DNA of 32,266 nt from positions 1-32,266 of the IMG/VR virus record IMGVR_UViG_3300020478_000035; one strand, written 5' to 3'. The notes under the pieces were generated by a model. That model did no database searches. It was not told the DNA's origin and saw only the letters and a list, made by a program, of their open reading frames with translations. The translations under genes and the position numbers were made by a program. Of this stretch, positions 30,730 to 32,266 are shown one piece after another; the stretch's first letter is position 1; each line of letters opens with the position of its first letter. Source of the DNA: a virus.

Positions 30730-32266
30730 TTAGTTTGAACCCCCACCATATGGGTCCCAAAGCGCAAAGCCATCTAAACCTGCTGTTGTTATTGCTTTCA
30801 TTGCCTTTGCTGTCCGCTCTACCTTTGTATCCCCCTGAGCGGGCCTGAAGTCCTTCAATACAGCACGTTCGGATGCGTGTTGATCACTCAAACCAAGCGC
30901 CTCACCCATCGATTGCTTTTGCTCCTCGGTTAATGAACTATCTAGCAATAGATCAAAAGCATATGCCAATTTCAAAGAGGCACTTTCTACTTCGCCTAAT
31001 GCTACTGCGGTTTTCTTCGCTTGTTCACTATGCATCGCTTTAGTTAGACCCTCTAAAGCCTTTTCAGGATCGTTGGACATTAAAGCCTTTTTCATCAACT
31101 CGTGTGACTGGCCTTTGGTATATAAACCAGTACCAGTCATCATCTCAAACATTGATTGACCTTCAGCAGTTTTCAAAAATTCTGGTAAAAGATTATTAGG
31201 ATTAGCCGCCGCCATACCCACGCGTGTCAACTTCTGAATTCGCGAATCTGAAATATTGTAACCTCGTCCCCGCATCATCTCGCCCCACCCCTGCATGGAC
31301 AAACCGAACCAACCCAACAATTCAGCACCCTTGAGACCTAACGCCTGACCCTCTGCCATTGTTGTCACAAGAACATCCTGCGCAAGAGCGTCATCAAAAC
31401 CACCCGCTTGCATCACATTGCCCAAAGCAGTATTAGCAGCCATCGTATTTTGCGCTGCCTGCAATCTTTGCTGTTGTGGTGTTCCAACAGCAAAAACACT
31501 ATTTGCTATTCTGCTGGACAATATCCCCGTCAAACTAGTTCTATACTCTGGCGCTCCATAAGTCTTATACCTCTCATTCCGCCTATGATAAAACTCAACA
31601 AGATCGGCAGTCTTATGTAACGCAAGCCCATATCGTTCAGCCTGTGCTTCAATATCTAAAGCGGCTTCACCTGTGATGTCGGCAATGCTCGTCAAAGCAG
31701 ATTCCAATCTGGTAAGCATTCCAGCACCTTCGAGACCTATACCCGACTTGTTTCTATACATTTGATCTCGATAACTTTTATACGAAACGCCTTGTTGTTC
31801 GGCATTAATCCTCAATTGATCAGTATCACGTAACAGTAATTCGTAAGATTCCAAAGCATCTCTTATTCCCTGACGGGTTGATAGATTGCCCATGTCTGTA
31901 ACAAAGTTGCGTTTAGATTTATTAGCGAACTCTACGCCTAGCCTTTCATATTTTCTCTGGTTCTTCCAGCCGCTGACCCCACCCCAAATACCTCCGCCTA
32001 TCAATGCCGCAAGACCCGCCGGCGTTGCCCCAAGCGCCATAGCCGCAGGCAGTCCAGCCAGAAGCCCAGCGCCCACGCCTGTTCCTGTCCCACGCGTTTT
32101 ACTAGCCGCTATTAAGCCCATTATTGCAGCCGCTCCACCGGCCATCTTCATGCCGCTGATAGGCACCCCTTTTATCACACGCTCGCCCGCCATCATTAAG
32201 GGTGCTGCCATGCTCATCTGTTGCATCATTGACGTCACCTGATTGTCGCCACCGATCATTCCTGCC
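30730..32266 (-). CDS. tape measure protein, C-terminal part (5' end probably outside window)
   Basis: At least 509 residues are in the window. The frame stays open to the right edge beyond an ATG at 32259, so this is probably the C-terminal part of a longer gene, although that ATG could be a start. The first 120 residues contain repeated hydrophobic Gly/Ala-rich segments (GGAAAIMGLIAAS, GLLAGLPAAMALG, ATPAGLAALIGGGIWGGV), like the membrane-interacting part of tape measures. The rest is long amphipathic helix with Gln/Ala/Lys heptads. Tape measure sets tail length and is released first into the cell. It is followed directly by the adaptor and hub genes, as in P2/PBSX-type tails. No lytic transglycosylase motif seen. 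Confidence 0.75.
   Translation of the reverse strand, partial: AGMIGGDNQVTSMMQQMSMAAPLMMAGERVIKGVPISGMKMAGGAAAIMGLIAASKTRGTGTGVGAGLLAGLPAAMALGATPAGLAALIGGGIWGGVSGWKNQRKYERLGVEFANKSKRNFVTDMGNLSTRQGIRDALESYELLLRDTDQLRINAEQQGVSYKSYRDQMYRNKSGIGLEGAGMLTRLESALTSIADITGEAALDIEAQAERYGLALHKTADLVEFYHRRNERYKTYGAPEYRTSLTGILSSRIANSVFAVGTPQQQRLQAAQNTMAANTALGNVMQAGGFDDALAQDVLVTTMAEGQALGLKGAELLGWFGLSMQGWGEMMRGRGYNISDSRIQKLTRVGMAAANPNNLLPEFLKTAEGQSMFEMMTGTGLYTKGQSHELMKKALMSNDPEKALEGLTKAMHSEQAKKTAVALGEVESASLKLAYAFDLLLDSSLTEEQKQSMGEALGLSDQHASERAVLKDFRPAQGDTKVERTAKAMKAITTAGLDGFALWDPYGGGSN

Noticed and set aside
1-32266. tRNA genes, integrase or attachment site
   Set aside because: No cloverleaf-like sequence, recombinase motif or flanking direct repeat could be supported by reading, although a tRNA scan was not possible.

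Overview
The window is part of a tailed double-stranded DNA phage genome (or a closely related viral contig). Every gene I can support lies on the minus strand and is read from right to left, with short gaps or stop/start overlaps (ATGA, TAATG), so the region looks like one or a few long polycistronic units. I see no tRNA, rRNA, CRISPR array, insertion sequence, integrase or host housekeeping gene. The tail genes follow the order of contractile-tailed phages of the P2/PBSX baseplate type: tape measure, tube-like adaptor, hub (gpD-like), spike (gpV-like), gp25/W, J, I, then fibres. The accessory genes (many Fe(II)/2-oxoglutarate oxygenases, a flavin halogenase related to the known cyanophage halogenase VirX1) and the low-complexity Ala/Thr/Asp fibre modules suggest a marine phage. 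The host cannot be named from this sequence.

Layout in transcription order (high to low coordinates). 32266-28529: tape measure C-terminal part, CIS-tube-like adaptor, baseplate hub carrying a peptidoglycan-binding domain. 28499-22241: spike fused to an S74 intramolecular chaperone, M15 peptidase with a second peptidoglycan-binding domain, gp25, baseplate J with an inserted fibre module, and a large gpI-like protein. 22237-18214: LamG-like protein and four fibre or structural proteins, two of them paralogous and Gly-rich. 18211-14449: enzyme cassette II, with two prolyl-4-hydroxylase-like oxygenases, a tryptophan-halogenase-like enzyme, a DUF6065-like protein and a small protein. 14378-7478: second fibre block, including a 1219-residue repetitive fibre and a PASTA-domain protein with a tail of twelve Phe-Pro-Pro-His-type repeats. 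7457-1: enzyme cassette I, with two further DUF6065-like proteins, a glutathione-peroxidase-like protein and a relative without its cysteine, four more double-stranded-beta-helix oxygenases, one TauD-like oxygenase, and a short NAD(P)-binding protein. The leftmost gene is cut by the window edge.

Together the genes build the baseplate and host-recognition end of a phage tail. Two oxidative enzyme cassettes are inserted directly into the fibre locus. Seven iron/2-oxoglutarate oxygenases, one halogenase and three DUF6065-like proteins in about 18 kb is the striking feature. My inference, which the sequence cannot prove, is a modification system acting either on the phage's own fibres (the Pro-rich FPPH tail is an obvious candidate substrate for the prolyl-hydroxylase-like enzymes) or on a host molecule. 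The only stretches without a gene are short gaps (largest about 70 bases). No stretch above 300 bases lacks a gene.
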